From NCBI GenBank assembly GCA_017610175.1, contig JAFCCO010000015.1:1-39982 (forward strand): a stretch of 39,982 nucleotides of DNA. The letters are read 5' to 3'. The translations under genes were made by a program, and so were the position numbers. The notes below the pieces were generated by a model. It worked only from the letters and a program-made list of their open reading frames with translations. It had not been told where the DNA came from and searched no databases. This stretch comes from Candidatus Iainarchaeum sp. (lineage in GTDB: Archaea; Iainarchaeota; Iainarchaeia; Iainarchaeales; GCA-2688035). This document shows, in pieces, positions 1 through 6,368 of the stretch. Position 1 is the stretch's first letter; the number at the start of each line of letters is the position of its first letter.

Positions 1-531
1 CGCAAGAGGAGTGTTTAAAGCAGAAAAAAAGTCGGGCGAAGTGTTTGAATCATCAACTGTTGTTGAGGATAAAAAGGAACCAAACCAACTCCACTCATTC
101 ACATCATTGTTTGCAATATCAAGGTTTACATCCAAAGGAAAACTATTGTACAAAACATTCGAATCATACAAAGCAGGAGAGTAGTTTCCGTCGTGTGAAA
201 CAAAGTGCGCAGAATACTGAAAGAAACGGGTGGGGGAAAAGGCATTCAAATCCCAAACAGAACCAGCATTTGAGAACGGGACAGCAAAAACCGAGCCTGT
301 TTCACCGTCAGGTCCGGCAAAAACCTCACCAGCACACTCAGAGTCATCACAACCCCTCACCTGAAACAAAACATTAACATCTGCAGAATTGTCCACCGAA
401 TAAACCCCAAAAACATCGTGGATTGAATTGTACTGGGGAAGAACAATGCCAATGGCAAAAGCAAAAGCAAACTGAAAGCTAAGCAAAAGGCACACTGTTA
501 ACAGCAAAAAACCCTTTTTCAGCTTTCCCAT
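1..531 (-). CDS. Exported surface protein, N-terminal part (runs off window)
   Basis: An open frame reads on the minus strand from an ATG at 531 to the window edge without a stop, giving 177 residues. The N-terminus (MGKLKKG followed by a leucine/phenylalanine/alanine-rich core to about residue 28) looks like a signal peptide. The rest is rich in Asp, Asn, Ser and aromatic residues, typical of secreted archaeal proteins. A segment around residues 102-125 (RFFQYSAHFVSHDGNYSP) resembles the QYRA-F...DG...SP motif often seen in beta-sandwich repeats of archaeal surface proteins. GGAGAAAGGGG lies just upstream of the ATG and supports this start; an in-frame ATG at 576 would add 15 basic residues. 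The function is unknown. The next gene (670-1827, same strand) is also membrane-anchored and has a similar VFDAGSV / NAGSVWDLN-type sequence, so the two may be a surface-protein pair. Confidence 0.7.
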   Translation of the reverse strand, partial: MGKLKKGFLLLTVCLLLSFQFAFAFAIGIVLPQYNSIHDVFGVYSVDNSADVNVLFQVRGCDDSECAGEVFAGPDGETGSVFAVPFSNAGSVWDLNAFSPTRFFQYSAHFVSHDGNYSPALYDSNVLYNSFPLDVNLDIANNDVNEWSWFGSFLSSTTVDDSNTSPDFFSALNTPLA

Positions 532-669
532 CTCATTTCCCCTTTCTCCTTTCTTTCTTCCCGGTAGTTTTCCCATTCCATTTTTCCTTTGACTTTTTTT
601 CCCTTTCCTTTTTTTTTCGCTTCAAGATTCAAAATTCCAGATTACCAGATTCAAGACAGATTTTCAGAT

Positions 670-1827
670 TCAAGGCGCCGCGCAGCAGCGAAACCCGACG
701 CTGCAGGTCGCAAGGGCCGAATCGAAGCTCAAATAGGCACTGAACAAGCCCGCAATGCCCCCAATGCTCCAACCGCCGCCACGCAGAACAGCCCGATTCT
801 CCTTCGTTGAGCTTGTGTAAACCCCGTCGTTCCCATAATGCAAACTCTTTTCCCCGTTTCCCCACAGGGGAGGAGAAACATCGTCATTCGGATAATTCCA
901 GCCATTGTCAGCCGAGTCGGCGTTAACATCTACAACATCCGATGTCCAGTCGTAAACGTTTCCAATCAAATCAAAAACACCCTCTGCGGACACACAGTTT
1001 GAAGGGCTCTGGCTGTTGGTGCTTCCTGTATTGCACGCGGCCCCACCCCCCTGGGAATGACTTGGACAAGAATTTGTTGCGCCAACAACGCATGCGGCGT
1101 CTGTTACAGCGTCACTCAAACCGTAAACCTGTCCGTTGAGGTTTGCGGCAGCCATCCACTCTTCACTCGAGCACAAATGCTTTCCGGCAGCCGCACAGGC
1201 TGTTGCTGCATTTGTTTGTGAGATTGTTGTCCACGGTATTCTGCCGGCAACGCTTGCAGGAACCGGGCTTTCACCATAATGGGCTTCACTGCCTGCACTC
1301 CATTCAATGCTGTTGTCGCAGAAGGTTGCGTCAGAGTGGCTCGCCTCATACTTGTCAATGCAGAAGCCGCCAAGCTTTGGAATAAAAGCCATTCCTTCCG
1401 GGCAATTAAAATCCTTCAAGCCCCAAGAGATTGAGTTCCAGTCAACAACACTTCCGGCATCAAACACCCTGCTGTTATAATCACCCGAAGTGCTCCCCGC
1501 CGTCAATCCAACGAACCCGTTCCCGTCCAAAGAATTAAAATCAGTCCCAGAGTACGCGCCAGCATCAAACTCTGCCTCAGAATTCACATCCCAGTTAAAG
1601 TCAACATCAAAATTGGCTTCACCCACCAAATCCATTGAAACAGATGAAACGTTTGCATTCAAAGGAATGCTGAAAGAGCCGGCAGACCCCCCCGCCGCAA
1701 AGAAAGAAAAAGACTCACCGGACTCACCGCCGCCAAAAGTCGAAATTGTTGGCGCAAAAACAAGCAAACCAGCAAAAAGCAGGCAAGCAACAGCCACCAA
1801 CAAAAAAGGCTTCCAACGGCTTTGCAT
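670..1827 (-). CDS. Membrane-anchored formylglycine-generating-enzyme-like (SUMF1/FGE-sulfatase domain) protein
   Basis: 385 residues from the ATG at 1827; the frame extends to a TTG at 1881, but the ATG gives a normal signal-anchor (basic SRWK then about 20 hydrophobic residues). A Gly/Ser/Asp-rich linker follows, including an FDAGSVVDWNSISW strand. The C-terminal 230 residues are an FGE-sulfatase (SUMF1) domain: MAFIPKLGGFCIDKYEAS, the helix with CAAAGKHLCSSEEWMAAA, FDLIGNVYDWTSD, a VLRGGGWS strand and a terminal VGFRC. This family includes true formylglycine-generating enzymes, EgtB-like oxidases and many extracellular proteins of unknown role. I cannot confirm the copper-binding cysteine pair of genuine FGE, and no sulfatase is visible in the window, so substrate modification is unproven. 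The anchor suggests the domain faces the cell exterior. Confidence 0.85.
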   Translation of the reverse strand: MQSRWKPFLLVAVACLLFAGLLVFAPTISTFGGGESGESFSFFAAGGSAGSFSIPLNANVSSVSMDLVGEANFDVDFNWDVNSEAEFDAGAYSGTDFNSLDGNGFVGLTAGSTSGDYNSRVFDAGSVVDWNSISWGLKDFNCPEGMAFIPKLGGFCIDKYEASHSDATFCDNSIEWSAGSEAHYGESPVPASVAGRIPWTTISQTNAATACAAAGKHLCSSEEWMAAANLNGQVYGLSDAVTDAACVVGATNSCPSHSQGGGAACNTGSTNSQSPSNCVSAEGVFDLIGNVYDWTSDVVDVNADSADNGWNYPNDDVSPPLWGNGEKSLHYGNDGVYTSSTKENRAVLRGGGWSIGGIAGLFSAYLSFDSALATCSVGFRCCAAP

Positions 1828-1910
1828 CCTGCCAAACAACTCAAACCCTTCACCAAACACGCCAAAACACAACCAAACCAATACGCGATTACCCTATCAA
1901 TACAATAACT

Positions 1911-1953
1911 CCCCCCCCTAAATAAACCTTTGCCCGCCCCTTGGGGGGGGGGG
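1911..1953. repeat. Paired homopolymer tracts: C8 and G11
   Basis: A run of eight C (1911-1918) is followed 24 bases later by a run of eleven G (1943-1953), in the gap between the FGE-like gene and the toxin gene. The two tracts can pair with each other and with the nearby GCCCC, forming a hairpin. They are not inside a recognised ORF. Such runs are prone to slippage and to sequencing error. Confidence 0.6.
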
Positions 1954-1970
1954 TTCCGGGAAAAGAGCGG

Positions 1971-2264
1971 TTAGTTTGTTCTCTTAAGGTATTTTTCTAA
2001 GTCTCGGTAGTCTTTTTTTCTTTCAAGAAGGCAGGCTATCAGGATGTTTGGTTCCAAAACAACGTAAATTAGTCTTGTTTCTTTTCCCTGCAGGCTTAAT
2101 CTTACTCTGGAAACTTTGTTGAATTTTTTAGAGCGGATTCTTTTGAATCTGAAGGGGTTTTCTTTAATTAGGGCAATTTTTTCCTTGATTTGTTTTTTGC
2201 TTTTTTCATCAAGTTCTTCAACTTGTTGGATGAAAAAATCCAGCGCGTTGAGGGTAAAACTCAT
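1971..2264 (-). CDS. RelE/ParE-superfamily toxin
   Basis: 97 residues, the usual length for this family. The pattern fits RelE/ParE: an N-terminal amphipathic helix pair (residues 5-35), NPFRFKRIRS loop, basic beta strands (SRVRLSLQGKETRLIYVV), and a final charged helix with LLERKKDYRDLEKYLKR. RelE toxins cleave mRNA on the ribosome, while ParE members attack gyrase; the type here is not decided by sequence. The start ATG (2264) overlaps the stop of the upstream gene as ATGA, so the pair is translationally coupled, antitoxin first, as in most type II modules. Its neighbour being an RHH-like small protein strengthens the call. Confidence 0.82.
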   Translation of the reverse strand: MSFTLNALDFFIQQVEELDEKSKKQIKEKIALIKENPFRFKRIRSKKFNKVSRVRLSLQGKETRLIYVVLEPNILIACLLERKKDYRDLEKYLKRTN

Positions 2265-2515
2265 TCCAACGCCTTAAAAAGCTTTTTTTCTGAAACAACG
2301 TGTTTTTTTCTAATGCCGCTTTCAATAAGGCTGTCAATTAAGCCAATTTCTTTTTCAGAAAAGTTTTCGTCAAAATCGCTTTTTTCAAAAATCTTTTCAC
2401 GCAAGGAATCCATTGCAAGCTCTTGAATATTTCTATAGCCGTAGTTTTGTGCAAAAGATTCGGCTGAATCAAAAAGATTTTTACTCATTTTCAAATTAAG
2501 CTGTTTAGTAGCCAT
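2261..2515 (-). CDS. Antitoxin, likely ribbon-helix-helix type
   Basis: 84 residues. The N-terminus begins with a short strand (ATKQLNLKMSKNLFDSAESF) followed by two helices (FAQNYGYRNIQELAMDSLREKIF), the layout of RHH DNA-binding antitoxins that pair as dimers through the strand. The acidic C-terminal half would wrap the toxin. It overlaps the toxin start by four bases. The ATG is immediately preceded by overlapping palindromes (see 2514-2529), which suggests autoregulation. There is no Shine-Dalgarno before this start, so a leaderless transcript is likely. An Abr/MazE-type alternative is not supported because no swapped-hairpin motif is visible. Confidence 0.75.
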   Translation of the reverse strand: MATKQLNLKMSKNLFDSAESFAQNYGYRNIQELAMDSLREKIFEKSDFDENFSEKEIGLIDSLIESGIRKKHVVSEKKLFKALE

Positions 2516-2547
2516 AGATATCTATAGATACCATTGTTATTTTAAAG
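2514..2547 (-). promoter_or_regulatory. Toxin-antitoxin promoter with overlapping palindromic operator
   Basis: ATAGATATCTAT (2514-2525) is a perfect palindrome that includes the antitoxin start codon, and ATCTATAGAT (2520-2529) is a second palindrome overlapping it. A TATA-like TTTAAAATAAC lies at about 2537-2547 on the minus strand, about 25 bases upstream of the ATG, which fits a leaderless archaeal transcript. A dimeric RHH antitoxin would be expected to bind such sites. This is inference from position and symmetry. Confidence 0.55.
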
Positions 2548-2692
2548 GTTTTCCATTGCCCTCCGCCCCAAAAAAATTAAAATCCCTGCATTGAATTACC
2601 CCTGCATTTGCCTGGCAAACGGCAAAAGGAAAGAATTAGTAAGGGCAGGGGCGAAGGCAAACCAATATTAATATTCCCGCACTAAACCCCTT

Positions 2693-3556
2693 ATGGAATA
2701 TACTGCAAACGATTCTCCCTCTAAAAACAAGGACGCAATCATCTCGCGCTACAGGCAGGAGCTTATTGTAGGGGGCTACAGCGCGCGCACAATCAAAATG
2801 TACCTTTTTTACCTGAAAGACTTTCTCGGCTCAACCCAAAAGCCGATGGATGAGGTTGTGCGCGAGGACATAATCGCATTCCTTGCAAAGAAAAAGGAGG
2901 AAAAGAACGCAAGCAACTCAACCATTTCACTAATTCACTCCTCCCTTAGGTTCTATTTCCACAACATCCTTGGTAAAAAAATTCTCGATGAAATAAAAAC
3001 CCCGCGCAAGGCAAAAAAACTACCTGTTACACTCACGCGGGACGAAATCAGGGACCTGATTAAGGCATCCAAGCCCAAGCGCAACCGCCTGATTGTTCAG
3101 TTTCTTTATTCCTCGGGAGCAAGGGTTAGCGAGTGTGTAAAGCTCAAAGTACCAGACCTCAATCTCAAAGAGAGAATTGCAATGGTGCGCGGCGGCAAGG
3201 GAAACAAGGACAGAGCCATCATTCTGTCCAAGGAGTGGATTAAGTATTTGAAGAAATATCTGGACCGCAAGAAGGTAAAATCCGAATTTGTCTTCAGCAA
3301 GAAAAACGGCAAAAAACTAAGCACTGATACTGTGCAACGGATTGTGAGAGAGGCTGCTGAAAAAGCGGGAATTCAAAAGCACATTACCCCCCACAGCCTG
3401 CGCCACTCATACGCAACCCATCTGCTGGAGGCCGGGGAAAATCTCAGAAAAATCCAGGAGCTGCTGGGCCACTCCAACCTAAACACCACCCAGATTTATA
3501 CCCATGTTTCAGTCAATGACCTTAAAAAAGTTGAAAGCCCGCTTGACAAGCTCTGA
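2693..3556 (+). CDS. xerA: Tyrosine recombinase, XerA/XerC/D family
   Basis: 287 residues, the normal length for archaeal XerA and bacterial XerC/D. A SAM-like core-binding domain (about residues 13-95) is followed by the catalytic domain. The catalytic set is complete: R144 (SSGARVSE), K169/K172 (GGKGNKD), H234 and R237 (HSLRH), H260 (LLGHSN) and the nucleophile Y269 (QIYTHV). XerA resolves chromosome dimers at dif; the same fold serves as integrase in mobile elements. The size and canonical HSLRHSYATHLL block favour a Xer resolvase. Its place beside a toxin-antitoxin pair and AT-rich unknown genes leaves an element-borne integrase possible. An AATATTAAT TATA-like box lies about 25 bases before the ATG, with no Shine-Dalgarno. 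Confidence 0.9.
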   Translation: MEYTANDSPSKNKDAIISRYRQELIVGGYSARTIKMYLFYLKDFLGSTQKPMDEVVREDIIAFLAKKKEEKNASNSTISLIHSSLRFYFHNILGKKILDEIKTPRKAKKLPVTLTRDEIRDLIKASKPKRNRLIVQFLYSSGARVSECVKLKVPDLNLKERIAMVRGGKGNKDRAIILSKEWIKYLKKYLDRKKVKSEFVFSKKNGKKLSTDTVQRIVREAAEKAGIQKHITPHSLRHSYATHLLEAGENLRKIQELLGHSNLNTTQIYTHVSVNDLKKVESPLDKL

Positions 3557-3573
3557 CCCCGCAGTTCCACTAA

Positions 3574-3843
3574 TTAGCCTAATGTTTCCTGAAGGGCCTT
3601 AAGCTTTGCCACAATTTTGCGACCCTTTTGGGTGAGAACAATTGGTTTAACCCGCCCTGTTGATGAAACATCAATCAAACCAAATTCCTTAAACCCTGCT
3701 AAAACCTTAACCATATGGGGATAAGTGCAGTCCACTTCCTTTGCCAATTCAGAAGCATAGGTTGTTTCTGCATTATTAAATAAAGCTAACAGAACCTTTG
3801 CGGGTTTGTCCCTAAATAAAAAGTAAAAAAGCTCTTCCCCCAT
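3574..3843 (-). CDS. Winged-helix transcriptional regulator (MarR/ArsR-like)
   Basis: 89 residues from ATG 3843; a TTG at 3855 would add four. Residues 10-85 form one winged helix: a helix (KPAKVLLALFN), a second and recognition helix (YASELAKEVDCTYPHMVKVLAGFKEFGLI), then a wing (DVSSTGRVKPIVLTQKGRKIVAKLKAL). The fold is common in small archaeal repressors that act alone or regulate the adjacent gene. It has no ligand domain. It converges with the recombinase (18-base gap), so its promoter lies in the AT-rich stretch above 3843, where inverted and direct repeats sit. The regulated gene is not known. Confidence 0.75.
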   Translation of the reverse strand: MGEELFYFLFRDKPAKVLLALFNNAETTYASELAKEVDCTYPHMVKVLAGFKEFGLIDVSSTGRVKPIVLTQKGRKIVAKLKALQETLG

Positions 3844-3860
3844 TAAAACACCCAAAAACT

Positions 3861-3875
3861 AAGGGTTTCGCCCTT
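3861..3875. promoter_or_regulatory. Inverted repeat upstream of the winged-helix gene
   Basis: AAGGGTTTCGCCCTT is a perfect 5-bp inverted repeat with a 5-base loop, lying 18 bases before the regulator ATG on the minus strand and next to a TTTATTAAG TATA-like box. It could be an autoregulatory operator or a 5' leader hairpin. No experiment-like evidence exists in the sequence beyond the symmetry and position. Confidence 0.4.
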
Positions 3876-3905
3876 AATAAACTTATCTCCTAAAAGCCAT
3901 AAATT

Positions 3906-4031
3906 ATTATGTATAAATTACAAAATATAAGTTATAAGCTGTTAATTATAAATAATAGAAAAATATGAATTATGTATACCCTAAACTTTGGTTTGATTGC
4001 CGCGGGCTTCCACTCTAAAAATTATGTATAC
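3906..4031. repeat. Three direct copies of ATTATGTATA in an AT-rich intergenic region
   Basis: ATTATGTATA occurs at 3906-3915, 3969-3978 and 4021-4030; the last two extend to AATTATGTATAC (12 bases identical). The 276-base gap between the regulator (3843) and the PRC-barrel gene (4120) is strongly AT-rich and otherwise holds only a TTTAAATAT box (4068-4076) about 48 bases before the PRC-barrel ATG. The repeats may be regulator sites or remnants of an insertion boundary. Confidence 0.45.
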
Positions 4032-4119
4032 TCCAGCCAAATTGGTTCATTATATCAAAAGAATAGGTTTAAATATGAAAAGTGTTTTATTATATATGAA
4101 TTTTTTAGGAGGACTTTCA

Positions 4120-4425
4120 ATGACAATGCGCTTATCAAAACTTTTTGGAATGGACATCTACACGGCCGGGGCCGAGTACAAAGGCAAAGTGTTCGATCTT
4201 GTTATCAATCTTGAAAAAGGCAAATTAGAAACTATTACTACAGCGCCTTTAAAACCAAGAAGCAAACAGGAAGCAAAAAAGATAATCAGCGAAAAAAGTA
4301 TTCCTTACAAGAATGTAAGAGCTGCTAAAGATATTATCATTGTTGCTGGTGGCAAATCTGCTGCTAAAGAAGCTGCAGCTGCTGAAGCACCAAAACGCGG
4401 TTATACTCGTTATTCAAGACGATAA
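4120..4425 (+). CDS. PRC-barrel domain protein
   Basis: 101 residues from the ATG at 4120, chosen because a textbook AGGAGG lies 7 bases upstream; the open frame continues upstream to 3997 but has no support there. Residues 1-70 match a PRC-barrel: MRLSKLFGMDIYTAGAEYKG, KVFDLVINLEKGKLETI, then a long loop and KNVRAAKDIIIVA. In archaea such single-domain proteins are abundant and of unclear role; related barrels occur in RimM and in CdvA. The C-terminus is Ala/Lys-rich and ends in an Arg/Tyr-rich RGYTRYSRR. Codon use (GCT, AAA, TAT rich) and the strong Shine-Dalgarno differ from neighbouring core genes and suggest high expression. Confidence 0.75.
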   Translation: MTMRLSKLFGMDIYTAGAEYKGKVFDLVINLEKGKLETITTAPLKPRSKQEAKKIISEKSIPYKNVRAAKDIIIVAGGKSAAKEAAAAEAPKRGYTRYSRR

Positions 4426-4541
4426 ATAACCGTCATTTTTTTTATTTTTAATAACGTATATTTAAATTTACTTATGTATTATCTTTATACATAAGATAAG
4501 TTTGTATATAAGTATAAGAATAGTGGAAGAGTAGGGTGTGA

Positions 4542-5123
4542 ATGGGAGTCAAAGGTTATTTTATCCAATATAAATTTATAATTCCTGAGTCATTGAGCCA
4601 TTCATCATACACTTATCAGAAGCTTTTTAGGGCTCTTTATGGTTATACCCAGGCCGTTTTCAAATCAAATGGCAAAAATTATCACTATCATAGGCCAGGC
4701 ATTCTTTCAGAAGTGCCTTATATTAGGCCCGGCAAAAACTGTGTTATTATTCCCCCCGGTACATTCCAAAAGCTAATTGATTTCTTTAAAACAGGCCGCA
4801 ATCCAACCCACCACTGGAAGTGGAAAGGGGACTGGAAAGCGGTTTATTACATGAATGAAAAAGATATTGAGGAAAAAAAAGCAATTGACGCAGTTATTTC
4901 TTTAATCTTAAGAACCGATGCCTGGGGCAATAGCGAAAAAACAATTTCATTAATGGATGGAATCAAGCGGGGCGCTACAGGACCCCTTGCGGACCCCTAT
5001 AAATCAATCTTACTTTCAAAAGCAAAATCGATTGTTGGGTCTCCTTGGTTCAAGGATGTTTACTCTCTCTCACCGCAACTGAAAGAATTTTATGCAAACT
5101 ATAAATTGATTAAGGGAATTTAA
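4542..5123 (+). CDS. Unknown protein, 193 residues
   Basis: No family is recognised with confidence. The ATG at 4542 is preceded by GTAGGGTGTG, a weak Shine-Dalgarno. The protein is soluble, rich in aromatic residues (YFIQYKFIIPESL, YTYQKLFRALYGYTQ, HHWKWKGDWKAVYYM) and has a PGKNCVIIPPGTF block, which gives the look of a compact alpha/beta fold rather than low-complexity noise. It overlaps the converging gene at 5120-5572 by four bases. Coding is supported by codon composition, length and lack of a competing frame. Its setting between a PRC-barrel protein and a possible DNA-binding protein in the AT-rich island suggests an accessory or element-derived gene. Confidence 0.7.
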   Translation: MGVKGYFIQYKFIIPESLSHSSYTYQKLFRALYGYTQAVFKSNGKNYHYHRPGILSEVPYIRPGKNCVIIPPGTFQKLIDFFKTGRNPTHHWKWKGDWKAVYYMNEKDIEEKKAIDAVISLILRTDAWGNSEKTISLMDGIKRGATGPLADPYKSILLSKAKSIVGSPWFKDVYSLSPQLKEFYANYKLIKGI

Positions 5124-5572
5124 CCCAATTCTACTTCTTTTTTATTTACTATAATTTTAACTTTCTGCGTTTCAGGTTCTTTCTCTTCTTTAGCTTCAAC
5201 CAAAAGAGGAATTTTTCTCCATTTTCTTCGGCCCCCCACACTTGTGGTTTCCATAAGACCCATATCCACAAAAGTTTTCAAATAAGGGTAAAGGCTTCTG
5301 AAGTTTTTATATTCAACCCCAAAGATCTCCTTTATCCTTCGTCTTATTTCTTCCATATCCACCCATTCTTCAAATCCAATCACGCTGTTTAGGTGGTATG
5401 CCTGAGTATTATCCCTAAAATTCAAAATATCCCATATGGAAACTATTGTGCTTTTTTCTTCTTTTTTTGATTCTACCGCGTATATAGTAGAATCTGCTTT
5501 ATTTTCACTCCAAATTTCAATACCTTTTATGGCGCGAAAAAAGCCTTTAATCAGGGATTTAATTACCATCAT
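5120..5572 (-). CDS. Putative winged-helix-like protein of unknown function
   Basis: 150 residues from ATG 5572 (a second ATG at 5569 is equally possible). The central part (about residues 70-118: EEWVDMEEIRRRIKEIFGVEYKNFRSLYPYLKTFVDMGLMETTSVGGRRKWRK region) looks like a helix-turn-helix with a basic wing, as in archaeal wHTH regulators. The N-terminal half carries a possible small beta domain and the C-terminus is a charged tail. There is no Shine-Dalgarno; a TTATAAG box at 5594-5600 sits about 25 bases upstream, indicating a leaderless message. Four TAATTAC motifs surround this promoter, consistent with autoregulation. Assignment as a regulator is inference. Confidence 0.6.
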   Translation of the reverse strand: MMVIKSLIKGFFRAIKGIEIWSENKADSTIYAVESKKEEKSTIVSIWDILNFRDNTQAYHLNSVIGFEEWVDMEEIRRRIKEIFGVEYKNFRSLYPYLKTFVDMGLMETTSVGGRRKWRKIPLLVEAKEEKEPETQKVKIIVNKKEVELG

Positions 5573-5635
5573 TACTATTATAGTACGTAATTACTTATAA
5601 TAATTACGGTAAGTTTCGTAATGATTGGTAATTAC
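5560..5635. promoter_or_regulatory. Array of four TAATTAC motifs at the promoter of the 5120-5572 gene
   Basis: TAATTAC occurs at 5560-5566, 5588-5594, 5601-5607 and 5629-5635, with start-to-start spacings of 28, 13 and 28 bases. Two copies sit in longer palindromes, GTAATTAC (5587-5594) and GGTAATTACC (5627-5636). The array covers the start codon, the presumed transcription start and the TATA-like box (5594-5600) of the minus-strand gene. This is a convincing operator candidate, probably for that gene's own product. Confidence 0.55.
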
Positions 5636-5636
5636 C

Positions 5637-6102
5637 ACATTTTAGCGTTTTTAACAATTAAGTCTTTAAGTGAGCCATTATTATGCCTGATACTTGGGGG
5701 TTATTTTGTTGAGTTTTATGTTCCGGCTTGTTATGGCCCAAACAGAGTGCGGTTTTTTGCTATCTGGTTTCTTTTAGTGTTTTTGGCCGCAAGGTGAGAG
5801 GATATAAAATAGAGTATTTTGCCACCCTAACCGTATATTTAGTGCACAGCCTCAGTGTGTCTTTTGAGAGGCTTTGTTTTTTGGGTGTTTCCCCTTGGTG
5901 CTGGAAAACCGGAACTGTGGGGGTTAGTGAGGGGGCCCAATAAAATGGGATCTCAATAGATTTACTGGCGCCTTGCAGGCAGTGGGTTTCCGTTCATTGT
6001 GAGCGGCCTCAAAACTTGTGTTTTCAGGTGTTTTGGGGGTTATTCGTGTTTTTGAGAAAAAGTGATTGCCTAAAAAAAACCTTAATTTTTGGGCAAGGCC
6101 AA
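5637..6102. other. Intergenic stretch with no supported gene
   Basis: About 465 bases with no convincing coding region. A 71-codon frame at 5728-5943 has no Shine-Dalgarno, no recognisable domain and a poor composition. The stretch contains a 12-base direct repeat, TTGGGGGTTATT, at 5694-5705 and 6033-6044. I searched by eye for RNase P RNA, C/D-box and CRISPR hallmarks and saw none. It may be decayed DNA beside the initiator tRNA. Confidence 0.5.
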
Positions 6103-6177
6103 TAGCGGGGGAAGGATTTGAACCTTCGACCTTCGGGTTATGAGCCCGACGGGCACTCCTGGCTGCCCCACCCCGCT
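6103..6177 (-). tRNA. tRNA-Met (CAT), initiator type
   Basis: The minus strand folds as a full cloverleaf: acceptor AGCGGGG paired with CCCCGCT, loop CTCATAA carrying anticodon CAT, and T-arm GGTTCAAATCC. The A1-U72 pair and the three G-C pairs closing the anticodon stem (CGGG...CCCG) are initiator features in archaea. CCA is not encoded. There is no intron. A TTTAAAAT box lies about 26 bases upstream (6201-6208). Confidence 0.95.
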
Positions 6178-6200
6178 GAAGATATTATTAAGGCAAACCA

Positions 6201-6208
6201 TTTTAAAG
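6201..6208 (-). promoter_or_regulatory. TATA box of the initiator tRNA gene
   Basis: TTTAAAA/T on the minus strand, centred about 27 bases before the tRNA 5' end, the expected distance for an archaeal TBP site. The 190 bases between the tRNA and TFE (6178-6368) hold nothing else recognisable. Confidence 0.5.
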
Positions 6209-6368
6209 TCTTTTTATTCAGCTTAAAAGCTCAAAATGGCTCAAAAAACAAAATTAAACCAATTTAATCTTGTTTAATGTTAATCGCAGCAAGATTAGGT
6301 CTTTTTATGCGAAAATAACGCGTTTTTAATTTATCTCAGCCCTACTTTTATTTGTCCAACAATTTGTG

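Noticed and set aside
5728..5943. 71-codon open frame on the plus strand
   Set aside because: No Shine-Dalgarno, no domain, unusual composition and no neighbour support; treated as non-coding.
5694..6044. TTGGGGGTTATT repeat as an attachment-site pair for the Xer-type recombinase
   Set aside because: Only 12 bases, not at the tRNA 3' end, and no integrase-linked insert lies between the copies.
6103..6177. Initiator tRNA as an integration target for a genomic island
   Set aside because: I could not see a duplicate of the tRNA 3' end anywhere in 1-6000, so insertion is not supported.
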